This document shows positions 19,256-27,832 of a stretch of 64,000 bases of DNA, in pieces (positions within the stretch are counted from its first letter, which is position 1; every line of letters begins with the position of its first letter). The stretch lies in the NCBI RefSeq assembly GCF_003967195.1, contig NZ_AP018725.1:1054001-1118000 (forward strand), in the 5' to 3' direction. The notes under the pieces were generated by a model. It saw nothing but the letters and a program-made list of their open reading frames with translations, was not told the origin of the DNA and did not search any database. A program made the translations under genes and the position numbers. The stretch is from Sulfuriflexus mobilis (GTDB lineage: Bacteria; Pseudomonadota; Gammaproteobacteria; AKS1).

Positions 19256-19942
19256 ATGAAGATCCTCGCCATAGATACCGCCACCGAGGCCTGTTCTGCC
19301 GCCTTGTATCTTGATGGTGTCTGTACACAGCGCTATGCGCTCGCCCCGCGACAACATGCCGAGTTGATCCTGGGCATGTGTGCAGAGCTATTGGCCGAGG
19401 CGGGCGTGGGGCTTAAGGCACTCGATAGCCTCGCCTTTGGCCGTGGCCCGGGGGCCTTTACCGGCCTGCGCATTGCCGCCGGTGTCATCCAGGGCATGGC
19501 CTGGGCCAATGCACTGCCCGTGGTCCCCGTTTCCTCGCTCGCCGCGCTTTCTTACGGTGCATGGCGAGAGCATGGCCATGAAAAGCTCATGGCCGCGATC
19601 GATGCACGCATCCACGAGGTGTACTGGGGCTGTTATGAATGCAATGAGTCCGGAGTGATGCTAGTGGGTGAGGAGCAGGTTTGTGCCGCAGCGAATACCC
19701 TATTGCCTGCAGGGCAAGGCTGGGTAGGTATCGGCAGCGGCTGGGCCGCTTACGAGGCCGAACTCAGTCGGCATAGCGGCGCGCATTGCATCGACTATCG
19801 GGGTGATGTCTTCCCGCAGGCGCAGGATATTGCGCGACTGGCGGCAAGCGCCTTTAGCCGTGGTGAGGCCGTAAGTGCCGAACAGGCCCTGCCGGTGTAT
19901 ATACGTGATAACGTCGCGAAGAAGAAAAAAGATCAGAGATAG
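19256..19942 (+). CDS. tsaB: tRNA threonylcarbamoyladenosine protein TsaB
   Basis: 228 residues. The ASKHA-fold N-terminus (ILAIDTATEACSAALY) and the typical FGRGPGAFTGLRI motif identify TsaB. It forms a complex with TsaD and TsaE to make t6A37 in ANN-decoding tRNAs. The yoaA-tsaB arrangement is the same as in E. coli. The C-terminus is Lys-rich (KKKKDQR). Confidence 0.95.
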   Translation: MKILAIDTATEACSAALYLDGVCTQRYALAPRQHAELILGMCAELLAEAGVGLKALDSLAFGRGPGAFTGLRIAAGVIQGMAWANALPVVPVSSLAALSYGAWREHGHEKLMAAIDARIHEVYWGCYECNESGVMLVGEEQVCAAANTLLPAGQGWVGIGSGWAAYEAELSRHSGAHCIDYRGDVFPQAQDIARLAASAFSRGEAVSAEQALPVYIRDNVAKKKKDQR

Positions 19943-19966
19943 GGTAGTAGTGAGAGTTGTGAAGTA

Positions 19967-20009
19967 CCGCATCAGCGGTGGAGTGTGAAACACTCCGATG
20001 CTGATGCGG
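19967..20009. repeat. Long palindromic stem-loop downstream of tsaB
   Basis: Two nested perfect stems: CCGCATCAGC (19967-19976) with GCTGATGCGG (20000-20009), and GGAGTGT with ACACTCC around a GAA loop, separated by a 3x3 internal loop (GGT/GAT). No T-run follows, so it is not a standard terminator. It looks like a REP-type palindrome or an mRNA 3'-end protector. Confidence 0.6.
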
Positions 20010-20090
20010 GATGTCCTCCACGAACAAGACCAAGAATAGACGAATCTTTATACAGTGCAAGTTTTTTTATAAAAAAATTTAATCCAGGAA

Positions 20091-20594
20091 ATGTCAAAAG
20101 GGATGGTGAAGACAATGAAGAAACTTTTTCTCATAGTAATTTTTTCGTTATGGGGCCTGATGGGTGCAAGCCAGGTCTGTCTGGCCGGGTCAGGCAGTGT
20201 CTTTACCGCCGAGGTAAAGGCCGATTTCGAAACGACCTATACAAAAGTCTATAAGGCGCTAGAGCAAAACAGGTTTTTCGTCGTCTTTGAGCCCGATATT
20301 GGTGCAAATCTCTCTGGTTTTGCCGAACGCTGGGGCAAGGACTACAACCAGAACAAACTCGAACGCATCAAGAGCATGGTGTTCTGTAACGGCTGGTATG
20401 CGAACCAGGTCTCAAATGCCGACCCGGACATGCTCGCCCTCTGCCCGCTAAGCCTCACCATGACGCATAAGGACGGGGTGACCAGGGTCTTGTTCATAAG
20501 GCCGGACAGGGTGGCACGGGGAACGAAGGCGGAGAAGATCGCAGGGGAACTGACGCGGGGGGTTATTGAGGCGATTAACGAAGGGTTGAAGTGA
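20091..20594 (+). CDS. Secreted DUF302-family protein
   Basis: 167 residues from the first ATG; ATGs at 20103 and 20115 are equally possible, and the last gives a classic signal peptide (KKLFLIVIF... to CLAG). The mature part resembles DUF302: a helix-strand core (YTKVYKALEQNRFFVVFEPD) and a late CPLSLTM strand preceded by ADPDMLALCP. DUF302 proteins are small periplasmic or cytoplasmic proteins of unknown function. No operon partner is seen. Confidence 0.75.
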   Translation: MSKGMVKTMKKLFLIVIFSLWGLMGASQVCLAGSGSVFTAEVKADFETTYTKVYKALEQNRFFVVFEPDIGANLSGFAERWGKDYNQNKLERIKSMVFCNGWYANQVSNADPDMLALCPLSLTMTHKDGVTRVLFIRPDRVARGTKAEKIAGELTRGVIEAINEGLK

Positions 20595-20636
20595 ATTGAT
20601 GAGGGCGCATCAATCTGCATCATTTATCCCGTTTAT

Positions 20637-21332
20637 CTACACTTTCTTGAGTTTTCCTGAAAAATATCCGGGAAAGAATAGGATTGCCCAGAGCAGTGCG
20701 AGGCTCCAGCAAATCACGAACGATAGGAGGTCATGACTGAGGAAGTGTGCGCCGCGGATCTCCTGGTCGAGGGCAAAAATGCCCCCCAGTGCTATCGGCA
20801 CTAGCAGCCCGTAATATTTATAGCTTTTGTTTTGCATTAACAGGATGAAATACAGGCTTAAATAGGCGAACCCGCCACTGGAGTGGCCACCGGGGAAGCC
20901 GTGTCCTACCGGGGCGTTGCGGACCACGCTGTCAAAGAGCCGAACATGCGGTTTGTCTCCGCCGAATATGCTCAGGTCCCATGGCACATAGATATGTGTC
21001 GTGTCTTTGAGGAAACCCACGAGGAGGGGGCCGCTCACCGCAGCAATAAATATATACACCAGATATTTCAGGTATGGTCTTAACCGTTCGACAAATAGGG
21101 CGGCCACTATCGCTGCAAGATTGAGGAGTGCAAATCCCACCACGAGGTACTTCGCCCAGGTATGCAGGACCACGCGGGTGAAAAATAATGACTTGTAGGG
21201 CCAGCTATGTGTCTCAGTGTTGTAAAAGAAATGCTCCAGCCACAGGTCGAATCCCGAATATTGTGCAGCGATCGCGATCAGGAGCACGAAAACGGGAACG
21301 AGCAGATACAGGATTAATTCTTTCTGTTTCAT
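20637..21332 (-). CDS. PAP2-family membrane phosphatase
   Basis: 231 residues with about six membrane spans. The phosphatase motifs are LKDTTHIYVPW (motif 1 region), GFPGGHSSGGF (motif 2, PGGH instead of PSGH, catalytic His) and RGAHFLSHDL (motif 3, Arg, His and Asp). The family dephosphorylates lipid phosphates such as undecaprenyl-PP, phosphatidylglycerol-P or lipid A. The specific substrate cannot be told. It is convergent with the DUF302 gene. Confidence 0.85.
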   Translation of the reverse strand: MKQKELILYLLVPVFVLLIAIAAQYSGFDLWLEHFFYNTETHSWPYKSLFFTRVVLHTWAKYLVVGFALLNLAAIVAALFVERLRPYLKYLVYIFIAAVSGPLLVGFLKDTTHIYVPWDLSIFGGDKPHVRLFDSVVRNAPVGHGFPGGHSSGGFAYLSLYFILLMQNKSYKYYGLLVPIALGGIFALDQEIRGAHFLSHDLLSFVICWSLALLWAILFFPGYFSGKLKKV

Positions 21333-21646
21333 TGAAACGGGTATTCGCTACTAAATGCAGATATGGCCGGCTATGGTGTCACTCTGGAGGGGGATCATAG
21401 CAGGCGCCACCGGCTGTAACCTTAAGTAAACCTGAAGGAAATAGTCGGGTAATGGGTGAGGGATGCGCGGCACAGGGCCGCATAAGAAAATGCTAATAAG
21501 GCAGTAATTCTTTATGGCGCCAGTATAGAAAGTGCTTGATCTTAAGTTGATGCAGCCACATCCTTAACGGGCATTGGGGAGGGAAGGGCTCATGTCTTTC
21601 TTTGCGGCAGGGTTGATCATTTGAATTCATAGGCTCGGGCACCGCC
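21333..21646. other. 314-nt intergenic region with upstream element A
   Basis: It carries the promoter side of the PAP2 gene and the conserved element at 21480-21568, described separately. No coding frame was recognised. Confidence 0.4.
21480..21568 (+). repeat. Conserved upstream element, copy A
   Basis: GCATAAGAAAATGCTAAT (21480-21497), then 30 variable nt, then GAAAGTGCTTGAT (21528-21540) and a partly conserved tail. The same two blocks at the same distance occur at 28006-28067. GCAT...ATGC can pair as a small hairpin. It lies 79-167 nt before the gene at 21647. Confidence 0.65.
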
Positions 21647-22216
21647 ATGACACGCATCATATTCTATAGTGCACTCATTCAGGCAATAGAGAAGCTCTAT
21701 TGCAGGCTTACGCTGAGAAGATTACATCGGCGGATGAATAGCTATCACAAGCAGAGCAGTTATAGCATGAAATCCTATGCAACCGATATCAAGTCGCCAT
21801 TGCTGGAGTGTGTTAATGGGATCCGTGACAATCCCGCTGGCGACACTGAATCGCCCCATATCCTGGATTATTCAATTTTGAAAAACATGACGGCTAAGCC
21901 GCACATAGCCGAAGAACATATGAACGTCGAAGTACATATGATTAATAAAGAGAATGTCGGAGAATTATCCAGGTATTTCAAGGAAAAAAGTAACGTGGCC
22001 AGGTTTCCATCTGGTATTGAAGAAAAGCTGCAGCACAGTACCTGGGAAAATATTCATGCGGCGATCAGGTATGCCAAGCAGGGTGACGAGCGCAAGGCGA
22101 GAATACATGTCGATATTGCCAGCAGTGCCTGCAAGGAACTGGCGCACTTTATGAATGAGGCGGTTTACACAGCATTCATAATAGATATTGAGAAGCATCT
22201 GGATGCGGTAAAATAA
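21647..22216 (+). CDS. Hypothetical protein, 189 aa
   Basis: No family recognised. The protein is basic at the N-terminus, has no clear signal peptide, and its C-terminal half is helical (STWENIHAAIRYAKQGDERKA), a pattern seen in four-helix or TPR-like domains. No good ribosome binding site is visible at the ATG at 21647; internal ATGs at residues 30 and 41 are alternatives. Base composition is more AT-rich than the surrounding core genes. It follows copy A of the conserved upstream element. Confidence 0.5.
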   Translation: MTRIIFYSALIQAIEKLYCRLTLRRLHRRMNSYHKQSSYSMKSYATDIKSPLLECVNGIRDNPAGDTESPHILDYSILKNMTAKPHIAEEHMNVEVHMINKENVGELSRYFKEKSNVARFPSGIEEKLQHSTWENIHAAIRYAKQGDERKARIHVDIASSACKELAHFMNEAVYTAFIIDIEKHLDAVK

Positions 22217-22342
22217 AAAAGATTTGCAAAGAATCGATCGCAAGCCAATCCTGCGCCTGCCAGGATTAAGGCAAATCAATATAAAAACCCAAATGCAATA
22301 GACAAAAATCCGTCTAAAGCACCGTCATGTCCGAGGATAAAT

Positions 22343-22744
22343 ATGACAAAGGCAATGACTAAAGGCACTCACCACATAGGCCTTACCGTATCGAAGCTTG
22401 AAGAAAGCGCAGCATTTTTCACCTCACTTCTTGGCTGGAAGGAAGTGAAAAGAAATAATGAATACCCAGCTATATTTGTAAGTGACGGTAGTATCATGGT
22501 TACGCTCTGGAAAAACCAAGAACAACCTCCTGCAGCGTTTGATAAGAATAGCAATATTGGCTTGCACCATGTTGCGTTTGCGGTTGAGAGCGAATCTGAT
22601 CTAAGCAGAGTTTATGACAAGCTGGTGAAGAATGATGTGAAAATAGAGTTTTCTCCCGAATTGATAGGGGAAGGGCCGGCAAAACATATGATCTGCTATG
22701 AACCAAGTGGGATTAGGGTGGAATTTACATGGCCTGGTTGTTGA
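22343..22744 (+). CDS. VOC-family (glyoxalase-like) protein
   Basis: 133 residues, one vicinal-oxygen-chelate unit: it starts THHIGLTVSKLEESAAFF, has a central GLHHVAFAVES strand and ends YEPSGIRVEF. The metal-ligand positions (His in HHIGL, His in LHHVAF, Glu near the C-terminus) are retained, so a metal-dependent enzyme is likely. The substrate is unknown. GAGG precedes the start by 7 nt. It is the first of four closely spaced plus-strand genes. Confidence 0.85.
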   Translation: MTKAMTKGTHHIGLTVSKLEESAAFFTSLLGWKEVKRNNEYPAIFVSDGSIMVTLWKNQEQPPAAFDKNSNIGLHHVAFAVESESDLSRVYDKLVKNDVKIEFSPELIGEGPAKHMICYEPSGIRVEFTWPGC

Positions 22745-22785
22745 TGGGGGAATTGAAAACGGTCATTCTAAGACACTAAAACAGC

Positions 22786-23193
22786 ATGCCGGATAAAGAA
22801 ATATTATTGGTTTATGATAAAGAGTGCCCTGTATGCAATAATTATTGCCAGCGGCTGCGGATACGTGAGGCCGCAGGTGAATTAAAACTGGTTGATGCCC
22901 GGGAGCCGGGTGAAATCATGGATGAAATAACGGCGTATGGATTGGATATTGATCAGGGCATGGTTCTGAAAATGGGCGACGCCCTCTATTACGGTGCAGA
23001 TGCCATCCACATGTTGTCTCTTATAGGCAGCCCTTCCGGGTTATTTAACCGGCTGAATTATTGGCTGTTTCGTTCCAAGGCCGTATCTAAGACACTTTAT
23101 CCCGTGCTTAGATTGTTTAGAAATGTATTATTAAAGTTGCTCGGCCGGACAAAGATCAACAATCTGCAAGTGGACGGGGATGATAAATTTTAG
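22786..23193 (+). CDS. DCC-family thiol-disulfide oxidoreductase (DUF393)
   Basis: 135 residues. The N-terminal LLVYDKECPVCNNYC carries the DxxCPxC motif that defines the DUF393/DCC family, thioredoxin-like proteins of uncertain function. There is no signal peptide. It is followed after 60 nt by an unknown gene and an HTTM membrane protein; DCC and HTTM genes are known to occur together. Confidence 0.85.
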   Translation: MPDKEILLVYDKECPVCNNYCQRLRIREAAGELKLVDAREPGEIMDEITAYGLDIDQGMVLKMGDALYYGADAIHMLSLIGSPSGLFNRLNYWLFRSKAVSKTLYPVLRLFRNVLLKLLGRTKINNLQVDGDDKF

Positions 23194-23253
23194 TAATACA
23201 ACGGCTTGCATGTCATTGCGGCCTGGCCACGATTAAGCGCATTATTCTCGGCT

Positions 23254-23703
23254 ATGTTGCACATGCTTAAACTGTTGCTACCTGCCTTATTGCCTTCCTG
23301 GCGCTTCTTTGATGTTATCGCGCCCTCACCACGTGTCCAGTTCACGCTGCTGGGTGCGGAAGATGAAACGCCGCGTGAATGGCATGAATTTCGCCCGCGC
23401 CCGGCACAGCTATCATTCCTGCACATGCTGGGGCGCATGTTCTGGAATCCGCAATGGAATGAATCACTGTTTATGGTCAGTTGTGCTGAACGCCTCATGG
23501 AATACCCAATGCGGCACAGTGAAGATGAAATATTAAACCGTATTATACAAGAGGTCATGGCCAGGGGCGCGCATGACGAGGTGAAGGCGGCAACACATCT
23601 GCAATTTCGCCTGTTACGGGTGCGGCGACAAGGCTCACAGTTGCAAGAAGAGGTTGCTTTCCATTCACGTATCCAGCCATTACCGGTACGGGAGGCAGCG
23701 TGA
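23254..23703 (+). CDS. Hypothetical protein between DCC and HTTM genes
   Basis: 149 residues from the ATG at 23254 (the frame is open back to a TTG at 23206; an ATG at 23263 also fits). It has a hydrophobic N-terminus (LKLLLPALLPSWRFFD), then a soluble part with many aromatics and Arg. The stop overlaps the GTG start of the HTTM gene by 4 nt, so the two are coupled. No family is named; position suggests an accessory subunit of the HTTM protein. Confidence 0.7.
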   Translation: MLHMLKLLLPALLPSWRFFDVIAPSPRVQFTLLGAEDETPREWHEFRPRPAQLSFLHMLGRMFWNPQWNESLFMVSCAERLMEYPMRHSEDEILNRIIQEVMARGAHDEVKAATHLQFRLLRVRRQGSQLQEEVAFHSRIQPLPVREAA

Positions 23704-24383
23704 GTCTCGATATGGCCATCCGCCTGACGGAAATATTGATGGGCTTTGCCTTTGCCCAGCAGAGTATCGAGCACCTCATGGCACAGGCTGGCGAACGTCG
23801 CCTGTTTATCCCGCGTCTGCTGCTGGCCGTATTGCTCATTATCGGCTTCCAGACAGCCTGGGTGGCAGTTTTATTGCTACTGCTGGGTTTAGCGATTCTG
23901 CAACGTTTCCAGGGCCCCTATAATGGCGGTGCCGATCGCATGAGCTTGCTGATACTGTGTTGCCTATGCCTGGTGTACGTTGCCCCCACACCACTCTGGC
24001 AGGAGATGGCCTTTGGTTATCTCGCCTTACAACTGGTCTTGTCGTATTTTATTTCAGGGTGGGTAAAGGTGGTGAACCCGGAGTGGCGCAGTGGCCGTGC
24101 CTTGTGCGATGTCTTCCAATTCTCGGCCTACCCTGTGAGTGAATCCATACGACAGTGGTCAACATCACCACGCTTGCTTTTTTCCATGTCCTGGGGCGTG
24201 ATGCTGTTTGAATTACTCTTTCCCCTTTCGCTGCTCTCAACAACCAGTCTGGGCATCGCACTAATCCTTGCCAGTGGCTTCCATTTTGCAAACGCCTGCC
24301 TGTTTGGCCTGAATCGTTTTTTCTGGATATGGATCGCCGCCTATCCATCAATACTCTGGTTTCAACAACGCATTTTTCAATAA
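23700..24383 (+). CDS. HTTM-domain-like membrane protein
   Basis: 227 residues, about six hydrophobic segments. The segment YFISGWVKVVNPEWRSG and the preceding GGADRMSLL resemble the HTTM domain (horizontally transferred transmembrane; related to vitamin K-dependent gamma-carboxylase). It starts with a GTG inside the stop of the previous gene. Full-length HTTM proteins are often longer, so this is a compact version. Function is unknown. Confidence 0.72.
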   Translation: MSLDMAIRLTEILMGFAFAQQSIEHLMAQAGERRLFIPRLLLAVLLIIGFQTAWVAVLLLLLGLAILQRFQGPYNGGADRMSLLILCCLCLVYVAPTPLWQEMAFGYLALQLVLSYFISGWVKVVNPEWRSGRALCDVFQFSAYPVSESIRQWSTSPRLLFSMSWGVMLFELLFPLSLLSTTSLGIALILASGFHFANACLFGLNRFFWIWIAAYPSILWFQQRIFQ

Positions 24384-24577
24384 GCTGGAGGCCGGGCAAC
24401 TAGCATCCTGGAAATCCTGCCTAAGGGCACTTTTGTTTTTCTTGCAGGTTGTATGCAGCAATAAGCAATCATAGAATATCAATCATAGTAACGGGTTAGA
24501 GGCTTATTTTCTCCATGTCTGAGTTGTCTCTATTTATTATGACGGTGGGTTAACATCACGACTTACGCTGCATCGTA

Positions 24578-26302
24578 TTACTTATTAATCAACAGTATTG
24601 CAATGATGGCTGTCAGGATAAATGAGACGCCTTTCCAGAAAAGCACTGGATTACGTTCCATTAATGGTGGGCGTGTCCTGTTTAGGAATTCTTTATTCGG
24701 ATGGCGCAGGTCAAACAGGAACTCGGATAGTTCTTCGTAACGTTTGTAGGGATCCGGATGCACGGCCTTTCTCAGTGTCTCGTCGAACCAAGCGGGGATC
24801 TCGCGTTCGTCATCGAGTACCGAGTTATAGGCTAATTTTCTTTGTGCGGCCTTTGTTCGCGCTCTTGCTGCGTGAGCGCCATAGGGCAGCCTGCCGGATA
24901 ACATTTGATAGGCAATCACCGCGAGTGAAAACATATCTGAGCGCGGTGTGCCGGGCTCGCCGAGAAAATATTCCGGGGCGGTATATTGGGCCGTGCCGAG
25001 AATGTTGTTTTGTTCGATGGGGCTGGTGATTTCCATCAGGCCGGCGACCCGGGTTGAACCAAAGTCGATGATCTTCACCGTGCCGGTGCTGTCGATCATG
25101 ATGTTTTCCGGCCTCAGGTCCTGATGCAGCATTTCCATGCGGTGAAAGGCGAACAGGCCTCGGGCAATTTGTTCAATGATTCCACGCGCGGTTTCAACAT
25201 CGGGTTTCGGATGGTCTATCATCCACTGCGTTAATGTCTGGCCATCAATAAATTCGGTGACGATGTAGAAATAGTTACGTTGTCGGGTCTGTGCACAGGG
25301 TTTTAGTACATGCGCACTGTTTATGCGCCGGGCGATCCATTCTTCCATTAAAAAACGTTCGAGATAGGCCGGGTCATCCCGAAGGTCAATGGAGGGGGTT
25401 TTTATGATGACCTGGCTGTCTGTTTCCGTATCAACCGCCAGGTAAATATGACTGCGACTGCTGGCATGTACCTCGCGGATAATCTGGTAGCCATCAAAGC
25501 TTGATCTTGCTTCTAATATCGGTGGAAAGGGTAGTTCGGTTAATTGCTGAAAAATCTCATTGGCATCCTGCTTGGGCAAATCATCGACTCTAATAATTTG
25601 TGTAGTGAGGTTGTCCGTGCTGCCTTTCTCGTAGGCCCCGGCCACGATAACCTTCGCCGCCGCATCCAGATCAGCTTCATTCTCATTGATGGCCTTGATG
25701 ATGAAGGTCGAATCGGCATATTCATACACCCCATCAGTGACCAGCAAGAATATATCGCCCTTGTCTATCGGCAGTGCCTGATAATCAATCTCAAGTTGCT
25801 GATTAATGCCCAGGGCCCGGCTGAGGTAGCTTTTATCCGACGAAATCCAGTGTCGATGGTCTTCGGTTAACGGCTCTAAGATATCACCGCGTAGTCGGTA
25901 GACCCGTGAATCACCGATATGAAGAATATGCGCGGTTGTCGATTTGATAACGATGGCGCTCAAGGTACAGACATAGCCCCTGTCTTTATCGTAACGATGC
26001 AGGCTCTGCTGGGTTTGTGAATGCAGCCAGGAGTTGGTGGCCATCAGTACACACTGTGCAGACTTCCTGACCGACCAGGTTTCTGAGGTGCTAAAATAAT
26101 CTTCTAAAAAACCTTTTACAGCGGCTTCGCTGGCAATTTGACTGACATCACTACTACTGATCCCGTCAGCCAGGGCAATGGCAATGCCTTTTGAGGTCAA
26201 AAGGGGGTCTTTGGGTATATAAACACCATGAAAATCCTGATTGATTTCCTTGCGACCCTTGTCAGAGTGTTGTCCTACGGATATTTTTAATCGACTGGAC
26301 AT
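24578..26302 (-). CDS. PP2C phosphatase / Ser-Thr kinase fusion, membrane-tethered
   Basis: 574 residues. The N-terminal PP2C domain (about 1-245) has metal-binding Asp in ALADGIS and LVTDGV and GSTDN. The C-terminal Hanks-type kinase (about 268-540) has catalytic loop HQDLRPEN, where Arg replaces the usual Lys, and DFGST. A single membrane span ends the chain (about 553-571). One protein can thus both add and remove phosphate. Fused kinase/phosphatase genes of this type sit beside nitrogen-assimilation transporters in other proteobacteria; here the neighbours are cyanase and an FNT channel. Confidence 0.9.
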   Translation of the reverse strand: MSSRLKISVGQHSDKGRKEINQDFHGVYIPKDPLLTSKGIAIALADGISSSDVSQIASEAAVKGFLEDYFSTSETWSVRKSAQCVLMATNSWLHSQTQQSLHRYDKDRGYVCTLSAIVIKSTTAHILHIGDSRVYRLRGDILEPLTEDHRHWISSDKSYLSRALGINQQLEIDYQALPIDKGDIFLLVTDGVYEYADSTFIIKAINENEADLDAAAKVIVAGAYEKGSTDNLTTQIIRVDDLPKQDANEIFQQLTELPFPPILEARSSFDGYQIIREVHASSRSHIYLAVDTETDSQVIIKTPSIDLRDDPAYLERFLMEEWIARRINSAHVLKPCAQTRQRNYFYIVTEFIDGQTLTQWMIDHPKPDVETARGIIEQIARGLFAFHRMEMLHQDLRPENIMIDSTGTVKIIDFGSTRVAGLMEITSPIEQNNILGTAQYTAPEYFLGEPGTPRSDMFSLAVIAYQMLSGRLPYGAHAARARTKAAQRKLAYNSVLDDEREIPAWFDETLRKAVHPDPYKRYEELSEFLFDLRHPNKEFLNRTRPPLMERNPVLFWKGVSFILTAIIAILLINK

Positions 26303-26320
26303 ATATTTTATGCCTAAAGC

Positions 26321-26347
26321 GCCTCAGCCAGCATGACTGGCTGAGGC
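26321..26347 (-). terminator. Hairpin after cynS
   Basis: A perfect 11-bp stem, GCCTCAGCCAG and CTGGCTGAGGC with a 5-nt loop, between cynS and the kinase gene. On the minus strand only a short T stretch follows, so it may terminate partially or stabilise the cynS mRNA. Confidence 0.5.
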
Positions 26348-26415
26348 CCGGTTGGTTTCATACCGTAGTATAAGGCGAAGCGGAGTGTTTTACTTTAATT
26401 TGCGAAAAAAATATC

Positions 26416-26859
26416 TCAGTAACTCTTGTAAGGAAGAAACTTGCCGCTCATCGTGATATTAACGCGGTCGCCATTGGGATCAGCTTCACGCTTAAGATCC
26501 ATATTGAAATCGATGGCGCTCATAATACCGTCACCGAACTCTTCGTGGATCAGCTCTTTAAAGGTGGTGCCATAGACGTTGACCAGTTCGTAAAAACGGT
26601 AAATCAGCGGGTCGGTCGGAATGGCGGTAGGCAGCGAGCCTTTATAAGGAACGACCTGTAGTTGTTCAATCGCTTCGGCGGGTAATTCCAGCATGCCCCC
26701 GATGGTCGCCGCCTGTTCGGCGTTAAGTGTCATCTGCCCGAGCAGGGCGGCAGTTGTCCATTCCTTGCTCAGCCCAATGGATTCCGCCAGTTGCGGCCAG
26801 GTGAGTTGTTTACGTAATTTTTGCGTGATAACCAGTTCGGTAACTTCGTTGCGAGTCAT
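26416..26859 (-). CDS. cynS: Cyanate hydratase (cyanase)
   Basis: 147 residues; typical length about 150-156. The N-terminal helix-turn-helix-like domain precedes the catalytic part. The Arg and Glu of the active site are in YRFYE, and the catalytic Ser in GIMSAIDF. It converts cyanate and bicarbonate to CO2 and carbamate, which decays to ammonia and CO2. A strong ribosome binding site (AAAGGAG) precedes the start. The FNT channel lies upstream on the same strand with a terminator between. Confidence 0.95.
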   Translation of the reverse strand: MTRNEVTELVITQKLRKQLTWPQLAESIGLSKEWTTAALLGQMTLNAEQAATIGGMLELPAEAIEQLQVVPYKGSLPTAIPTDPLIYRFYELVNVYGTTFKELIHEEFGDGIMSAIDFNMDLKREADPNGDRVNITMSGKFLPYKSY

Positions 26860-26892
26860 GGTGAGCTCCTTTATAAATTAATACGAATTGTT

Positions 26893-26925
26893 AAAAAACC
26901 TCAGCCACCAATTAAGTGACTGAAG
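26893..26925 (-). terminator. Rho-independent terminator between FNT and cynS
   Basis: On the minus strand CTTCAGTCAC pairs with GTGGCTGAGG (10 bp with G-U pairs) and is followed by six T. It lies between the FNT and cynS genes, so cynS expression from the FNT promoter would need read-through or its own promoter. Confidence 0.75.
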
Positions 26926-26950
26926 TTTATTGTTTTAATATTGATTAATT

Positions 26951-27760
26951 TTATACAGAACGGTTTGGACTTGTTTTTACGTGAGTGTAATACAGCGGAA
27001 GTCCTACAAAAAGTAAACCACCCGCCAGGTTGCCCAAAACAGTCGGGATTTCATTCCAGATGAAATAGTCAGAGATCGTAAATCCACCACCCATAATCAT
27101 AGAGAATGGGAATAAAAACATATTAACAATTGAGTGCTCAAAGCCCATAAAGAAGAACAGCATCACCGGCATCCACATCGCCATTATCTTGCCACTTGCA
27201 GAGCTTGAGATCATGGCACCGACAACACCCATAGAAACCATCCAGTTACATAACATGCCGCGGATGAAAATCGTAATCCACCCTTCGAGGCCATGTGATT
27301 TATAACCCAGAGTTCTGGATTCACCAATGCTGCCTACTTTTGCGGCAAGCGCTCCGCCATCAGTGTTGTATCCATACGTCAGGATAAACGACATCATGAA
27401 GGCGACGGTCAGTGCGCCGGCAAAATTGCCGAGAAAGACGAGTCCCCAGTTTCGAAATACCTGGCTAACGGTGACGCCCGGTCTTTTATCAAAGAGGGCG
27501 AGCGGTACCAAGGTAAATACTCCGGTAAGCAGGTCAAATTTCATTAAATACAGCATAATGAACCCAACCGGGAAAAGGATCGCACCCGTTAGAGGCGAGC
27601 CGGTTTTAACCGCAACGGTGATAGCAAATACAGCGGCAAGTCCTAACGTCGCACCGGCCATAAAAGCACGAATCAACGTGTCCTTTGTCGACATATAAAC
27701 TTTGGATTCTCCCGCGTCCACCATCTTGGTGACAAACTCTGTAGGTTCTAAGTAAGACAT
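26951..27760 (-). CDS. Formate/nitrite transporter family (FNT) channel
   Basis: 269 residues with six membrane helices. The family-specific GFEHSIVNMF carries the conserved pore His, and the N-terminal half has the matching LLTGVFTL break. FNT pentamers pass small monovalent anions such as formate, nitrite or hydrosulfide. The cyanase next door suggests cyanate or nitrite as substrate, but sequence alone cannot decide. A good GAGAGGAAG site precedes the start. A 16-nt palindrome lies 57-72 nt upstream. Confidence 0.9.
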   Translation of the reverse strand: MSYLEPTEFVTKMVDAGESKVYMSTKDTLIRAFMAGATLGLAAVFAITVAVKTGSPLTGAILFPVGFIMLYLMKFDLLTGVFTLVPLALFDKRPGVTVSQVFRNWGLVFLGNFAGALTVAFMMSFILTYGYNTDGGALAAKVGSIGESRTLGYKSHGLEGWITIFIRGMLCNWMVSMGVVGAMISSSASGKIMAMWMPVMLFFFMGFEHSIVNMFLFPFSMIMGGGFTISDYFIWNEIPTVLGNLAGGLLFVGLPLYYTHVKTSPNRSV

Positions 27761-27816
27761 ATTACTTCCTCTCTAATATCAAGATTAATGCGCGTGCATC
27801 ATTTACGAGCTATTTT

Positions 27817-27832
27817 TATACGTATTCGTATA
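27817..27832. promoter_or_regulatory. Operator-like palindrome upstream of FNT
   Basis: TATACG-TATT-CGTATA, a perfect inverted repeat with a 4-nt centre, 57 nt upstream of the FNT start codon. It is a candidate repressor or activator site for the FNT(-cynS) transcript. No known regulator motif is claimed. Confidence 0.4.

Noticed and set aside
21480-21568. Elements A/B considered as c-di-GMP (GEMM) riboswitches
   Set aside because: The conserved GEMM bases and tetraloop-receptor layout are absent, and the copies share too little sequence outside the two blocks.
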